From positions 62,001 through 126,000 of the forward strand of contig NZ_RPDI01000002.1 in assembly GCF_003917135.1 (NCBI RefSeq): a DNA stretch of 64,000 bases, in the 5' to 3' direction. The notes under the pieces were generated by a model. It was not told the origin of the DNA, ran no database searches, and saw nothing but the letters and a program-made list of their open reading frames with translations. Both the position numbers and the translations under genes were made by a program. Within the stretch, counting starts at the first letter, position 1. Each line of letters opens with the position of its first letter. This stretch comes from Leucobacter chromiireducens (GTDB taxonomy: Bacteria > Actinomycetota > Actinomycetes > Actinomycetales > Microbacteriaceae). Of the stretch, positions 24,503 through 34,397 are shown piece by piece.

Positions 24503-26083
24503 ACCCTGACGACCACGCGCGCAGCGTTCGACGCCGCGCGATCCACCCACGCCGTGATCCCCGTCTGCCGGGAGGTGTTCGCGGACGCCGACACCCCGGT
24601 GAGCATCTACCGCAAGGTGGCTGACTCGCGGCCCGGCACGTTCCTCCTCGAATCCGCCGAGCAGGGCGGGGTGTGGACCCGGTTCAGCTTCGTCGGTGCC
24701 GGCAGCTTCGGCGTGCTCGGCGAGCGCGACGGCAAAGCGCACTGGGCGCCAGCACCGGGCGGATCCGTCACGCAGGAGCGGCTGCTCCCTGGCGGCGTCG
24801 CCGGGCTCGCCCCGGTCGAAGCGCTCCGCGCGACGTACGAGCGCTGGCGCGCCCCTCAAGTGCCCGGCCTCCCACCGCTCGCGAGCGGCTTCGTCGGCTA
24901 CCTCGGCTGGGAGACCGTCCGCCAGTTTGAGAAGCTCGAGCACGGCCCGAGCGAGGGTCCCGGGCTACCGACGCAGGGGCTGAGCTTCGTCTCCGAGCTC
25001 GTGGTGATCGATCACCGCGAGGGGAGCGTCGTGCTCCTCGCCAACGTGCTGAACGACGGAGCGCTTGAGCCAGAATCCGCAGCGCCAGGATCCCCAGCAG
25101 CTGATGCCGACGCCCAGTGGGCCGACGCGCAGGCGCGCCTCGACGCGCTGCAGGCGGCGCTCGCGCGCCCCGTCGGATCGCCGCTCGGCACCTTCGATCG
25201 CGACGCGCAGCCGGCCCCGCGCCGTCTGACGAGCACGCCCGAGTTCCTCCGCGCCGTTGAGGTCGCACAGCGCCACATCGTGGACGGCGACATCTTCCAG
25301 GTGGTGCCGTCGCAGCGCTTCGATCAGGAGTGCACCGCGGATCCGCTCGATGTGTACCGCGTGCTCCGCCACCTGAACCCGAGCCCGTACCTCTACCTGC
25401 TGCAGCTCGAGGACACTGAGGGTACGCCGTTCGCCGTCGTGGGCTCGAGCCCCGAGGCGCTCGTCACCGTGCAGGAGAGCGGTCACGTGATGACCCACCC
25501 GATCGCGGGATCGCGGCCGCGCGGCGCCTCCGTCGAGGAGGATCAGCAGCACGAGCGCGATCTCCTCGCCGACGAGAAGGAGCGCGCCGAGCACCTCATG
25601 CTCGTCGACCTCGCGCGGAACGATCTGCTGCGCGCCTGTGAGCCGGCCTCGGTCGAGGTGACCGAGTTCATGCGCATTGAGCGCTTCAGCCACATCATGC
25701 ACATCGTCTCGACGGTGGAGGGCAAGGTGCGCGAGGGGCAGAGCCCCATCGACGTGTTCCAGGCGACGTTCCCAGCAGGCACGCTCTCCGGCGCGCCGAA
25801 GCCGCGCGCGCTCGAGATTATCGACGCGCTGGAACCCGTGCAGCGCGGCGTGTACGGCGGCGTGGTCGGCTACTTCGGCCTCGGCGGCGCGGCGGACCTC
25901 GCGATCGCGATCCGCACCGCAACGATCAAGGACGGCATCGCGATGGTGCAGGCCGGCGCCGGGATCGTCGCGGACTCGGTGCCCGAGTCCGAAGACGCCG
26001 AGTGCCGCAGCAAGGCCGCGGCGCCCCTGCGCGCGATCGCGATCGCCAACACGCTGCACGAACTGAAGGAGTCCGCACGATGA
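24500..26083 (+). CDS. trpE: Anthranilate synthase component I
   Basis: A 527-residue chorismate-using enzyme that with TrpG makes anthranilate. The feedback-inhibition site is visible at FLLESAEQGGVWTRFSF near residue 50. The C-terminal chorismate-binding domain has GDIFQVVPSQRF, MTHPIAGSRPRG, DLARNDLLRACEPASV, FSHIMHIVSTVEG, FPAGTLSGAPKPRALEII and GGVVGYFGLGG. trpG and trpD are absent here. It heads a cluster running to trpA; the next gene overlaps by ATGA. The GTG start is supported by TAGGCT six bases upstream. Confidence 0.96.
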   Translation: MTLTTTRAAFDAARSTHAVIPVCREVFADADTPVSIYRKVADSRPGTFLLESAEQGGVWTRFSFVGAGSFGVLGERDGKAHWAPAPGGSVTQERLLPGGVAGLAPVEALRATYERWRAPQVPGLPPLASGFVGYLGWETVRQFEKLEHGPSEGPGLPTQGLSFVSELVVIDHREGSVVLLANVLNDGALEPESAAPGSPAADADAQWADAQARLDALQAALARPVGSPLGTFDRDAQPAPRRLTSTPEFLRAVEVAQRHIVDGDIFQVVPSQRFDQECTADPLDVYRVLRHLNPSPYLYLLQLEDTEGTPFAVVGSSPEALVTVQESGHVMTHPIAGSRPRGASVEEDQQHERDLLADEKERAEHLMLVDLARNDLLRACEPASVEVTEFMRIERFSHIMHIVSTVEGKVREGQSPIDVFQATFPAGTLSGAPKPRALEIIDALEPVQRGVYGGVVGYFGLGGAADLAIAIRTATIKDGIAMVQAGAGIVADSVPESEDAECRSKAAAPLRAIAIANTLHELKESAR

Positions 26084-26658
26084 GCCCGAAGCTGCTGTCA
26101 CTGAGCGGGATCGCGATCGTGGGTGGCGCCGGCCTCCTCGCCGGCGCCCAGACCTGGGTGTCGTTCATGCTCGACGGCACGCACGACATCGAGAAGGTCA
26201 CGGGCCACGCGCTGAACCCCGCGCTCTCGCCGGTCGCGATCGCGATCGTGGCCGCGGCGCTCGCGCTCACGATCGCCGGCCCCGTGTTCCGCCGCGTGCT
26301 CGGGGTGCTCGTCGCGCTGCTCGGCGCAGGGCTCGCGGCGCTCACGGTCGGCGTCACGCAGGCGCCGCTCGCCGCGATCTCCGGTCGTATCACCGAGATC
26401 ACCGGCATCGCCGGCGGCGCCAGCACCACCATGGTGGTGTGGAGCCAGGTCTCGGTGTGGGCGTGGGTGAGCCTCGCGGCCGGCATCCTCGCCGTGCTGC
26501 TCGGGCTGCTCGTCGCGATCACGGGCGGGCGCTGGGTCACCGGTGGGCGGAAATATGACTCCGGACCGGCGACAAAGCGCCAGGGCGGCGCCCCTGATCG
26601 CATTTCGGACTGGGACGCGCTGAGCGACGGCGACGACCCCACCGCGGATATCCGCTAG
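26080..26658 (+). CDS. Trp biosynthesis-associated membrane protein
   Basis: A 192-residue membrane protein starting MSPKLLSLSGIAIVGGAGLL, with four hydrophobic segments at about residues 7-25, 48-68, 75-97 and 123-147, and a cytoplasmic charged tail (SDWDALSDGDDPTADIR). This family is found in actinobacterial trp operons directly after trpE. The block LLAGAQTWVSFML carries the family-typical QTW. Its role is unknown; transport of Trp or indole has been proposed only by context. The ATGA overlap with trpE makes co-expression certain. Confidence 0.85.
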   Translation: MSPKLLSLSGIAIVGGAGLLAGAQTWVSFMLDGTHDIEKVTGHALNPALSPVAIAIVAAALALTIAGPVFRRVLGVLVALLGAGLAALTVGVTQAPLAAISGRITEITGIAGGASTTMVVWSQVSVWAWVSLAAGILAVLLGLLVAITGGRWVTGGRKYDSGPATKRQGGAPDRISDWDALSDGDDPTADIR

Positions 26659-26692
26659 GCTTAAACTGTTCACACCCGTTCAGAGGAGATTC

Positions 26693-26926
26693 ATGAGTAC
26701 CCAGCACGGAGACCCCGGTCACGGTGATTCGCCCGCCGCATGGACGGCGGTCGTGGTGATGCTGCTTGGCATCGCAGCCGGCACCGTCTTCTTCTTCCTG
26801 CACATGTCGACCATGGTGTGGGTGTGCGCGGGCGTTGTCCTCCTCGGCGCGATCCTCGGTTGGGTCATGTCGAAGGCTGGCTACGGCGTCAACGGCCCGA
26901 AGTTCGCCCCCAAGACGCACGACTAG
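26693..26926 (+). CDS. HGxxPAAW family small membrane protein
   Basis: A 77-residue protein with the name-giving motif HGDSPAAW at about residues 10-17, then two hydrophobic segments (TAVVVMLLGIAAGTVFFFL, MVWVCAGVVLLGAILGWVM) and a short polar tail. Members occur in trp operons of Microbacteriaceae and relatives between trpE and trpC. Function unknown. AGAGGAGAT lies seven bases upstream of the ATG. trpC begins one base after its stop. Confidence 0.82.
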   Translation: MSTQHGDPGHGDSPAAWTAVVVMLLGIAAGTVFFFLHMSTMVWVCAGVVLLGAILGWVMSKAGYGVNGPKFAPKTHD

Positions 26927-26927
26927 C

Positions 26928-27698
26928 GTGCTCGACCAACTGCTCGCGGGGTCCCTCGAGGACGCGCGGGCGCGCAGAGAGCTTCGGTCTTCCGCACAGG
27001 TGGAGGCCGAAGCTCTTAGTCGTGCCCCCGCGCTCGACGCGCTCGCCGCGCTCGCGCCGGCCGACCACATCAAGGTGATCGCGGAGGTGAAGCGCGCGAG
27101 CCCATCGCGCGGGGACCTCGCGGAGATCGCCGAGCCGCAGACGCTCGCCGCCCAGTACGAGTCGGGCGGCGCGAGCGCCGTGAGCGTGCTGACCGAGGAG
27201 CGCAAGTTCAAGGGCTCGCTCGCCGACCTCGAGGCCGTGCGCAAGGCCGTGAGCATCCCGGTGCTCCGCAAAGACTTCATCGGCGACGAGTACCAGGTGC
27301 TTGAGGCGCGCGCCGCCGGCGCCGACCTCGTGCTGCTCATCGTCGCTGCGCTGCCGCAGGACCGCCTCGTCTCGCTGCACGCGATGATCCGCGAGCTGGG
27401 GATGACCCCGCTCGTTGAGGCGCACTCGGCCGACGAGGTGGCGCGCGCGGTTGACCTCGGCGCCCAGCTGATCGGCGTGAACGCGCGTGACCTGCGGACC
27501 TTCGAACTCGACCGCGAGCTCTTCGGCCGCGTGGCCGATCAGATCCCCGCCGGCGTGATTCGCGTTGCCGAGTCCGCCGTGCTCAACGTCGCCGACGTTG
27601 CGCACTACCGCGAGGCCGGCGCCGACGTCGTGCTCGTCGGCGAGGCGCTTGTGACCAACGATCCCGTCGCGACGCTGCAGTCCTACCTCAGCGTCTGA
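26928..27698 (+). CDS. trpC: Indole-3-glycerol-phosphate synthase
   Basis: A 256-residue TIM barrel converting CdRP to indole-3-glycerol phosphate. Motifs: [18 protein letters not shown] with the catalytic Glu-x-Lys, [55 protein letters not shown] and VAESAV. It is monofunctional, not fused with PRAI (TrpF), which is not visible here. The GTG start lies two bases after the HGxxPAAW stop; no in-frame alternative is closer to the family start. Confidence 0.95.
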   Translation: MLDQLLAGSLEDARARRELRSSAQVEAEALSRAPALDALAALAPADHIKVIAEVKRASPSRGDLAEIAEPQTLAAQYESGGASAVSVLTEERKFKGSLADLEAVRKAVSIPVLRKDFIGDEYQVLEARAAGADLVLLIVAALPQDRLVSLHAMIRELGMTPLVEAHSADEVARAVDLGAQLIGVNARDLRTFELDRELFGRVADQIPAGVIRVAESAVLNVADVAHYREAGADVVLVGEALVTNDPVATLQSYLSV

Positions 27699-27712
27699 CA
27701 CCGAGGAAAACC

Positions 27713-28984
27713 ATGACAGATCACCCCGCAGCCGCGACGACGCCAGCCGGGGCCGAGCCGGACTCCGTGACGAGCCTGCGCGAGCAGCACGGCCCGTTCT
27801 TCGGCAAGTTCGGCGGACGCTTCATGCCCGAGTCGCTCATCGCGGCGATCGACGAGCTGACGGAGGCGTACGTCGACGCGCAGGCTGATCCGGCCTTCCG
27901 CGCCGAGCTTGTCGAGCTGCTCCAGAGCTACGCCGGTCGGCCCTCGCCGATCACCGAGGTGCCGCGGTTCGCCGCGCACGCCGGGGGCGCGCGGATCTTT
28001 CTGAAGCGCGAGGACCTGAACCACACGGGCTCGCACAAGATCAACAACGTGCTCGGTCAGGCGCTGCTCACGAAGCGCCTCGGCAAGCAGCGCGTGATCG
28101 CGGAGACCGGCGCTGGCCAGCACGGCGTCGCGACCGCGACCGCCGCCGCGCTCTTCGGCCTGGAGTGCACGGTCTACATGGGCGAGGTCGACACGGAGCG
28201 GCAGGCGCTCAACGTGGCACGCATGCGGCTGCTCGGCGCCGAGGTGATCCCGGTCACGACCGGATCCCGCACGCTGAAGGACGCGATCAACGAGGCGTAC
28301 CGCGACTGGGTGGCAACGGTGGATCGCACGAACTACATCTTCGGAACGGCCGCGGGCCCGCACCCGTTCCCCGCGATGGTGCGCGACTTCCAGAAGATCA
28401 TCTCGGAGGAGGCGCGCGCCCAGCTCCTGGAGCGCGAGGGGCGCCTGCCCGACGCGGTCGTCGCCTGCGTGGGCGGCGGCTCGAACGCGATCGGCATGTT
28501 CGACGCGTACCTCGATGACGCCGACGTTGCGATCTACGGCGTCGAGGCCGCAGGCGACGGCGTGGACACCGAGCGTCACGCCGCGTCGATCGAGCGCGGC
28601 CGCCCGGGGATCCTGCACGGCGCGAAGACCTACGTGCTGCAGGACACGGACGGGCAGACTATCGAGTCGCACTCCATCTCGGCCGGCCTCGACTACCCGG
28701 GGGTCGGACCGGAACACGCCTGGCTGTCCGACATCGGCCGCGTGAGCTACATTCCCGCGACCGACGACGAGGCGATGCAGGCACTCCGCCTGCTCAGCCA
28801 GACCGAGGGCATCATCCCGGCGATCGAGTCGGCGCACGCGCTCGCTGGGGCGCTGCGCATCGCGCGGGATCTCGGCCCAGAGCAGATCGTGATGGTGAGC
28901 CTCTCCGGTCGCGGCGACAAGGACATGGCAACGGCTGGCCGGTACTTCGGCCTGCTCGACGGCGCAGCGGGAGCAGAGGGATGA
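27713..28984 (+). CDS. trpB: Tryptophan synthase beta chain (operon copy)
   Basis: A 423-residue PLP enzyme that forms tryptophan from serine and indole channelled from TrpA. The PLP lysine is Lys109 in [39 protein letters not shown] and [11 protein letters not shown] mark the other active-site loops. A 25-residue N-terminal extension precedes the canonical start ([16 protein letters not shown]). It overlaps trpA by four bases, so the alpha2beta2 partners are made together, unlike the other trpB at 13418. Confidence 0.97.
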   Translation: MTDHPAAATTPAGAEPDSVTSLREQHGPFFGKFGGRFMPESLIAAIDELTEAYVDAQADPAFRAELVELLQSYAGRPSPITEVPRFAAHAGGARIFLKREDLNHTGSHKINNVLGQALLTKRLGKQRVIAETGAGQHGVATATAAALFGLECTVYMGEVDTERQALNVARMRLLGAEVIPVTTGSRTLKDAINEAYRDWVATVDRTNYIFGTAAGPHPFPAMVRDFQKIISEEARAQLLEREGRLPDAVVACVGGGSNAIGMFDAYLDDADVAIYGVEAAGDGVDTERHAASIERGRPGILHGAKTYVLQDTDGQTIESHSISAGLDYPGVGPEHAWLSDIGRVSYIPATDDEAMQALRLLSQTEGIIPAIESAHALAGALRIARDLGPEQIVMVSLSGRGDKDMATAGRYFGLLDGAAGAEG

Positions 28985-29778
28985 GCGGGACCGAGTCTCA
29001 GGTCGAGCGCGCGATTCGCGCGGCGAAGGCGGAGCGAGCAGGCGCGCTGATCGGCTACCTGCCGGTCGGCTTCCCCGACCTCGACACGAGCGTCGCCGCA
29101 GCGATCGAGATGGCGAACTCAGGCGCCGACGTGCTCGAGCTCGGCCTCCCGTACTCGGACCCCGTGATGGACGGCCTCGTCATCCAGGAGGCCACCCAGA
29201 CCGCGCTCGCCGGCGGGTTCCGCGTCGCGCACGTCTTCGAGGCGGTGCGCCGGGTGCGCGAAGCGGTCGACGTTCCCGTGCTCGTGATGACGTACTGGAA
29301 CCCCGTGCTGCAGTACGGGGTCGAGCGCTTCGCCACCGACCTCGCGGCTGCCGGCGGCGCCGGCCTCATCACCCCGGACATCACGCCGGACGCGGCGGCC
29401 GAGTGGATCGCGATCTCGGAGCGTGTCGGCCTCGATCGCGTATTCCTCGCCGCGCCCAGTTCGAGCGACGCGCGCCTCACGCTCGTCGCCGAGTCGAGCA
29501 CCGGCTTCGTCTACACCGTCTCCACGATGGGGATCACGGGCGAGCGCGCCGAACTCGACGCGGCCGCACGCGGCCTCACCGCGCGCCTTCGCGCGCAGGG
29601 CGCTGAGCTCGCCTGCGTGGGGATCGGGATCTCGACCGCCGCGCAGGTGGCCGGCGCGCTCGAGTACGCGGACGGCGCGATCGTCGGCACCGCGTTCGTG
29701 CGTGCGCTGCGCGACGGCGGCGTGCCGCAGCTCGGCGAAACCGTGCGAGCAATCGCTGCGGGAACCGCGCCGCGCTAG
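28981..29778 (+). CDS. trpA: Tryptophan synthase alpha chain
   Basis: A 265-residue TIM barrel cleaving indole-3-glycerol phosphate to indole. The catalytic Glu lies in [16 protein letters not shown], together with the Asp of YSDP. Further blocks: [43 protein letters not shown] and [11 protein letters not shown] for phosphate binding. It begins by ATGA overlap with trpB and closes the trp cluster; about 90 bp separate it from lgt. Confidence 0.96.
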   Translation: MSGTESQVERAIRAAKAERAGALIGYLPVGFPDLDTSVAAAIEMANSGADVLELGLPYSDPVMDGLVIQEATQTALAGGFRVAHVFEAVRRVREAVDVPVLVMTYWNPVLQYGVERFATDLAAAGGAGLITPDITPDAAAEWIAISERVGLDRVFLAAPSSSDARLTLVAESSTGFVYTVSTMGITGERAELDAAARGLTARLRAQGAELACVGIGISTAAQVAGALEYADGAIVGTAFVRALRDGGVPQLGETVRAIAAGTAPR

Positions 29779-29870
29779 GATGAATTCCGACCGCTGTGCC
29801 GATCCGGCTCAGCACCACCAGCACTATCAGCAGCTTCCGGCGGCCTAGCCCGCGGGCGAAAGAGGAGTGA
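29776..29870 (+). promoter_or_regulatory. Probable lgt promoter and leader
   Basis: TAGGAT (29776-29781) resembles a -10 element, and AAAGAGGAG just before the ATG at 29871 is the ribosome-binding site. The leader between them is rich in CAC/CAG and shows no strong hairpin. Confidence 0.35.
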
Positions 29871-30824
29871 ATGATTCTCCCACTCAGCATCCCGAGCCCT
29901 GACCTGCAGTTTCTGCAGATCGGCCCCCTGCGGGTCTACTTCTACGCGCTCTGCATCATCGCGGGGATCGTCATCGCGGGGATCTGGACGGCTCGCCGTC
30001 TGAGCGCCCGCGGGGGAGAGAAGGGTGCGACGCTCGACTTCCTGGTGTGGTCGCTCGTGCTCGGTATCATCGGCGCGCGCCTCTACCACGTCGTCACGCA
30101 CTGGGGCGACTACATCGGTGCGGGGAAGAACCCGCTCGAGATCTTCGCGTTCTGGAACGGCGGCATCGCGATCTTCGGCGCGCTGCTCGGCGGCGGCATC
30201 GGTGTGCTCATCGCCTCGCGCATCACGGGGATCCGCTTCGCCTCGTTCGCCGATGCGCTCGTTCCCGGTCTCCTCATCGCGCAGGCGGTGGGCCGCCTCG
30301 GCAACTGGTTCAACCACGAGCTCTTCGGTGGTCCGACCACCCTGCCGTGGGGCCTTGAGATCGAGTCCTCCAACCCCACATTCCCGATCGGCCTGCCCGA
30401 GGGCACGCTCTTCCACCCGACGTTCCTCTACGAGGCGCTCTGGAACATCCTCGGCATCATCGTGCTGCTCGCGATCGAGCGCAAGTGGCGCCCGCGCTGG
30501 GGCACCTTCTTCGGCATGTACCTCGTGTGGTACGGCATCGGCCGCGCCTTCACGGAGTCGCTGCGCGTCGATCCCAGTCTGCTCTTCCTCGGGATCCGCA
30601 CCAACGTGCTCGCCGCGCTGCTCGCGATCGTGGTCGGCCTGATCGTGATCATCGTGCAGCGTCGCCGCCACGTCGGCCTCGAGTCGTCCGTGTACCTCCC
30701 GGGCCGCAGCAACCCGCTCGACTCGGTGCTGCGCGACACCGCAGATCCCGAAGCGTATTTCCACGTGATCGACCGCGGCGACGCAGCAGCGACGCCCGTC
30801 GAATCCGCACCGTCGTCCCGCTAA
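29871..30824 (+). CDS. lgt: Prolipoprotein diacylglyceryl transferase
   Basis: A 317-residue inner-membrane enzyme that attaches diacylglycerol to the lipobox Cys of prolipoproteins, such as those encoded at 1614 and 32369. About seven membrane segments. Signatures: LRVYFYALCIIAGIV, the GGIAIFGALLGG region and VGRLGNWFNHELFGGPT (Lgt signature with essential Arg, Asn and Glu), then FHPTFLYEALWNI. The cytoplasmic tail after residue 270 is polar. Upstream AAAGAGGAG sets the ATG. pyk follows 13 bases later. Confidence 0.96.
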   Translation: MILPLSIPSPDLQFLQIGPLRVYFYALCIIAGIVIAGIWTARRLSARGGEKGATLDFLVWSLVLGIIGARLYHVVTHWGDYIGAGKNPLEIFAFWNGGIAIFGALLGGGIGVLIASRITGIRFASFADALVPGLLIAQAVGRLGNWFNHELFGGPTTLPWGLEIESSNPTFPIGLPEGTLFHPTFLYEALWNILGIIVLLAIERKWRPRWGTFFGMYLVWYGIGRAFTESLRVDPSLLFLGIRTNVLAALLAIVVGLIVIIVQRRRHVGLESSVYLPGRSNPLDSVLRDTADPEAYFHVIDRGDAAATPVESAPSSR

Positions 30825-30837
30825 GCAAGGAGAGTTG

Positions 30838-32307
30838 ATGCGCCACGCCAAGATCGTTGCGACCTGGGGGCCTGCGGTCTCTAGCTACGACCACACGTTG
30901 GAACTGATCCGGGCCGGCGTCAACGTTGCCCGGCTCAACATGTCGCACGGCACGTACAACGTGCACGAGGGCATCTACCGCAACATCCGCCGCGCCGAGA
31001 TCGAGGTGGGACGTCCCATCGCGGTGCTCGCCGACCTGCAGGGCCCGAAGATCCGCCTCGGCAAGTTCGAGGGTGGGCCGTACGAACTCGAGGTGGGCGA
31101 CGAGTTCGCGATCACCACGCGCGAGATCGTCGGCGACCGCACGATCTCGGGGACCACGCACAAGGGCCTCCCCGGCGACGTGAAGGTGGGCGATCCGCTG
31201 CTCGTCGACGACGGCAAGGTGGGACTCCGCGCGATCCGCGTCACCGAGGACACCGTGTACACCACGGTGGAGATCCCCGGCGCGGTGTCGAACAACAAGG
31301 GCATCAACCTCCCAGGCGTCGCGGTGAACGTGCCAGCGCTGTCGGAGAAGGACGAGCAGGATCTCCGCTGGGCGATCGCGCTCGGCGCCGACTACATCGC
31401 GCTCTCGTTCGTGCGCGACGCGGCGGACATCACCCGCGTGCACGAGATCATGGACGAGGAGGGCGTGCGCCTCCCCGTGATCGCGAAGATCGAGAAGCCG
31501 CAGGCGGTCGAGCACCTCGAGGAGATCGTCGAGGCGTTCGACGGCATCATGGTCGCCCGTGGCGACCTGGGCGTCGAGCTGCCGCTCGAGCAGGTGCCCC
31601 TCGTGCAGACCGAGGCGATCGCGCTGGCACGCCGCAACGCGAAGCCCGTCATCGTGGCGACGCAGGTGCTCGAATCGATGATCGAGAACCCCCGCCCCAC
31701 CCGCGCCGAAGCGTCGGACTGCGCGAACGCGGTGCTCGACGGCGCCGACGCGGTGATGCTGTCCGGCGAGACGAGCGTCGGCGCGTACCCCGTCGAGGCG
31801 GTCGCCACAATGGCCCGCATCATCGAGGCCACCGAGGATCACGCGCTCGACCGGATCGAGCCGCTCGGCGTCGAGCCGCGCAGCCAGGGCGGCGCGCTCA
31901 CGCTCGCAGCGTCAGAGGTCGCCGAGTTCATCGGCGCGCGCTACATCTGCGTGTTCACGGAGTCCGGCGACACGGTGCGGCGCATGTCGCGCCTGCGCAA
32001 GCCGATCCCGATCATCGGGTTCACGCCCGACGCCGGCACGCGCCGCCGCATGGAGCTCACGTGGGGCGCCCGCAGCTACGAGGTGCCGCGCGTCGACAGC
32101 ACCGACGCCATGTTCACGCAGGCCGACGAGCTGCTGCTTGAGCGCTCGCGTGCCGAGGTGGGCGACAAGGTCGTCATCATCGCGGGATCTCCTCCCGGGA
32201 TCGTCGGCACCACCAACACGCTGCGCATCCACCGGATGGGCGAGACGACGGGCAAGCTGCCCGAGGCCGGGCCGCGCAAGCACACGCTCGGCCAGGGCGA
32301 GGCGTAG
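30838..32307 (+). CDS. pyk: Pyruvate kinase
   Basis: A 489-residue glycolytic enzyme making pyruvate and ATP from phosphoenolpyruvate. Motifs: MRHAKIVATWGPAVSS, ARLNMSHGTYNVHEG, VLADLQGPKIRLGKFEGGP, the active-site block VIAKIEKPQAVEHLEEIV with the catalytic Lys, IMVARGDLGVELPLEQVPLV, and TRAEASDCANAVLDGADAVM followed by SGETSVG. The C-terminal regulatory domain runs to the end. Start: the ATG at 30838 follows AAGGAGAG; the TTG three bases earlier is the alternative. A 13-base gap to lgt suggests co-transcription. Confidence 0.96.
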   Translation: MRHAKIVATWGPAVSSYDHTLELIRAGVNVARLNMSHGTYNVHEGIYRNIRRAEIEVGRPIAVLADLQGPKIRLGKFEGGPYELEVGDEFAITTREIVGDRTISGTTHKGLPGDVKVGDPLLVDDGKVGLRAIRVTEDTVYTTVEIPGAVSNNKGINLPGVAVNVPALSEKDEQDLRWAIALGADYIALSFVRDAADITRVHEIMDEEGVRLPVIAKIEKPQAVEHLEEIVEAFDGIMVARGDLGVELPLEQVPLVQTEAIALARRNAKPVIVATQVLESMIENPRPTRAEASDCANAVLDGADAVMLSGETSVGAYPVEAVATMARIIEATEDHALDRIEPLGVEPRSQGGALTLAASEVAEFIGARYICVFTESGDTVRRMSRLRKPIPIIGFTPDAGTRRRMELTWGARSYEVPRVDSTDAMFTQADELLLERSRAEVGDKVVIIAGSPPGIVGTTNTLRIHRMGETTGKLPEAGPRKHTLGQGEA

Positions 32308-32356
32308 CGCCGGGGCCGCGGCTCCGGGGCCGCGGCTGCGGCGTTGCGCTCATGGT

Positions 32357-32371
32357 TATGATGGAGCTATG
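32357..32371 (+). promoter_or_regulatory. -10 element (TATGAT) of a leaderless promoter
   Basis: TATGAT, six bases, then the ATG at 32369. Confidence 0.6.
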
Positions 32372-33076
32372 AGCGCACCGCAGGCGACCGCCCGACCTCG
32401 TCCGGCCCGCTGGGGCATCCGTTCCGCGGGGCTCGCGCTCGCGCTCGGCTGCGCCTTCGGGCTCGCAGCGTGCGCGCCCGAGCCGGGGGAGGAGCCCGCG
32501 CCGTCGGCCTCCGCGACGTCGACTCCGAGTTCGCCTGTCGAGGAGACCGAGTCGCCCGAGCCGACGCCCGAGCCGACGAAGGCGCCGCTCGCCGCCCCGG
32601 TGACGATCCCGGCGTGCGGCGCGCTCATCACCGCGCAGCAGGCCACCGAGCTCGGCGAACCGCGCTACGTCGAGCTCGACGCAGACACCACCGCGCAGCT
32701 CGCCCGCGTGGTGCGAGAGGGGGCGCTGGGGCCCGCGGCGAACGCGGCGCTCGACGCGGCGACCGAGCTGCGCGCCTGCTCGTGGGGCGTGCCGGGGAGC
32801 GACTCGCTGACGCACCTGTTTGTCGCGGTGCTCGAACCCGGCGTACAGCAGGAGCTGCGCGCCGCGCTCGACGCGTCAGACTTCACCAAGGGCAGGGAGG
32901 GGGAGGCGACGAGCTACGGCCTGAGCGTGGACAGCCCGATCCAGCGCACCACGCAGTGGTACCTGTTCGCCGGCGACGTGTGGGTCGCCGAAGTGGGCCG
33001 CCCCGAGCACCGCTTCGCCGGCGCGGCGCTGACCGCGCTCGAGGCGGCGAACACCGCGGCGCCGGCAGGCGGGTAG
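32369..33076 (+). CDS. Secreted lipoprotein of unknown function
   Basis: A 235-residue protein with a twin-basic N-terminus, hydrophobic stretch SAGLALALGCAFGLAACAP and lipobox LAAC near residue 31, so it should be lipid-anchored on the outer face. A Pro/Ser/Thr/Glu linker (residues about 35-72) holds the domain away from the membrane. The domain has two cysteines (PACGALI and LRACSWG) that may be disulfide-bonded. The overall pattern fits the broad class of actinobacterial DUF lipoproteins; no enzyme motif is visible. TATGAT six bases upstream fixes the ATG. Confidence 0.68.
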   Translation: MSAPQATARPRPARWGIRSAGLALALGCAFGLAACAPEPGEEPAPSASATSTPSSPVEETESPEPTPEPTKAPLAAPVTIPACGALITAQQATELGEPRYVELDADTTAQLARVVREGALGPAANAALDAATELRACSWGVPGSDSLTHLFVAVLEPGVQQELRAALDASDFTKGREGEATSYGLSVDSPIQRTTQWYLFAGDVWVAEVGRPEHRFAGAALTALEAANTAAPAGG

Positions 33077-33090
33077 CTGCGCGGGTGCGG

Positions 33091-34212
33091 CTAACGTGCC
33101 CGGCCGTACTGGGCTGAGACCGGGCACTCGAACGGGTCGCGCGCGCTCAGGCCGACACGGTTCAGGTACTCGATCACGATCGCGTACGAGCGCAGCAGCG
33201 AGGTCTCCGTGTACGGAACCCGATGCTCCGCGCAGAACTCGCGCACGATCTTGCTGGCCCGTGCGAGGTGCGGGCGGGCCATGCTGGGGAACAGGTGGTG
33301 CTCGACCTGATAGTTGAGCCCGCCCATGAGCGACGTCGCCCACCAGCCGCCGCGGATGTTGCGCGACGTGCGCACCTGCTTCGAGAAGAAGTCGAGCCTT
33401 GCGGAGCTGGCGATCACCGGCATGCCCTTGTGATTCGGCGCGAACGAGGCGCCCATGTACACGCCGAAGACCGCGAACTGCACGCCGAGGAACGCGCAGG
33501 CCATGCCGAACGGCAGCAGCGCGAACACCGGAACGAGGAGCGCGACGAAGCGCGCGGCGATGATGCTCAGCTCGATCCACCGGCCGGGCAGCGGGCCGCG
33601 CGCGAACAGGTGCCGGAAGCTGTGCAGGTGGAGGTTGAGCCCCTCAAGCGTGAGTAGCGGAAAGAAGAGCCACCCCTGCCTGCGCGTGATCGCGCGGCGC
33701 AGCCCGCGTGCCTCGACCGCGTCCTCCTCGAGGAACGAGATCGTGTCGACCTCGATGTCGGGATCCTTGCCGACGCGGTTCGGGTTCGCGTGGTGGCGCG
33801 AGTGCTTCGAGTCCCACCAGGAGTAGCTCATGCCGATCACGCCGGCGAGCACGCGGGCGAGCCGGTCGTTCGCCGGGCCGGTGGACAGGATCTGGCGGTG
33901 CGCTGCCTCGTGCGCGAGGAAGGCGATCTGCGTGAAGATGATACCGAGCGCGGCGGCGATGAGGAGCTGGAACCAGCTGGGCCCGAGCTGGATCGAGCCC
34001 GCGATTGCGCCGGCGAGGGCCACCAGGAGCGCGGCGCCAACCGAGGCGTAAAAGACCGGAGTGCGCCTGAGTAGGCCCTGCTCCTTCGCAGTGCGGGAGA
34101 TCTCGATGTACGCGCGAGCGATCGGCGGAAAGTCAGCCTGCGAGGAGCGTGTTGGCCGAAGCGGACCGAGCGCGCTGAGCGGTTGAGCGAGGAGTGTGGA
34201 CGGGGTCGTCAT
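33091..34212 (-). CDS. Membrane fatty acid desaturase
   Basis: A 373-residue integral membrane di-iron enzyme that introduces a double bond in acyl chains of lipids or acyl-CoA. The three histidine boxes are HEAAHRQ, HSRHHANPN (HxxHH) and QVEHHLFP. Hydrophobic pairs precede boxes 1 and 3. The box pattern with Q-x-x-H-H at the third position is that of the front-end/acyl-lipid type. The start at 34212 (MTTPSTLLAQPLSAL) is preferred; the extra 32 residues of a longer frame overlap the divergent promoter region. It probably adjusts membrane fluidity. Confidence 0.9.
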   Translation of the reverse strand: MTTPSTLLAQPLSALGPLRPTRSSQADFPPIARAYIEISRTAKEQGLLRRTPVFYASVGAALLVALAGAIAGSIQLGPSWFQLLIAAALGIIFTQIAFLAHEAAHRQILSTGPANDRLARVLAGVIGMSYSWWDSKHSRHHANPNRVGKDPDIEVDTISFLEEDAVEARGLRRAITRRQGWLFFPLLTLEGLNLHLHSFRHLFARGPLPGRWIELSIIAARFVALLVPVFALLPFGMACAFLGVQFAVFGVYMGASFAPNHKGMPVIASSARLDFFSKQVRTSRNIRGGWWATSLMGGLNYQVEHHLFPSMARPHLARASKIVREFCAEHRVPYTETSLLRSYAIVIEYLNRVGLSARDPFECPVSAQYGRAR

Positions 34213-34382
34213 GAGGCGGCCACCAATCGGATCGGAGAACACCTCTCGGAGTTCCGCGCAGAGCGCAGGGCGGGTGCCGTTCGCTGCCTTCAGCGTAGTC
34301 ACACGCACATGTGTGCCCGGGCATGTTGGGGGTGTACGGGCCGCTCGCCCGCCGGGGATTCGGTCTCAGCGTCACACCGGCG

Positions 34383-34397
34383 TACCCTCGAAGTATG
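34383..34397 (+). promoter_or_regulatory. -10 element (TACCCT) of a leaderless promoter
   Basis: TACCCT, six bases, then the ATG at 34395. Confidence 0.6.

Noticed and set aside
24328-24624. Frame with Trp-Trp pairs (AWWRGGWW) upstream of trpE as a possible trp leader
   Set aside because: The Trp codons come from the G-rich repeat, the frame runs into trpE in another phase, no terminator or alternative stems follow, and a leaderless trpE promoter lies downstream.
29780-29848. 22-codon frame (MNSDRCADPAQHHQHYQQLP and so on) in front of lgt as a leader peptide
   Set aside because: Its ATG lies within the probable -10 TAGGAT, there is no ribosome-binding site and no terminator or alternative structure follows.
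32311-32338. Direct repeat CCGGGGCCGCGGCT after pyk
   Set aside because: Two adjacent copies in very GC-rich DNA, no T run and no wider pattern; likely chance or slippage.
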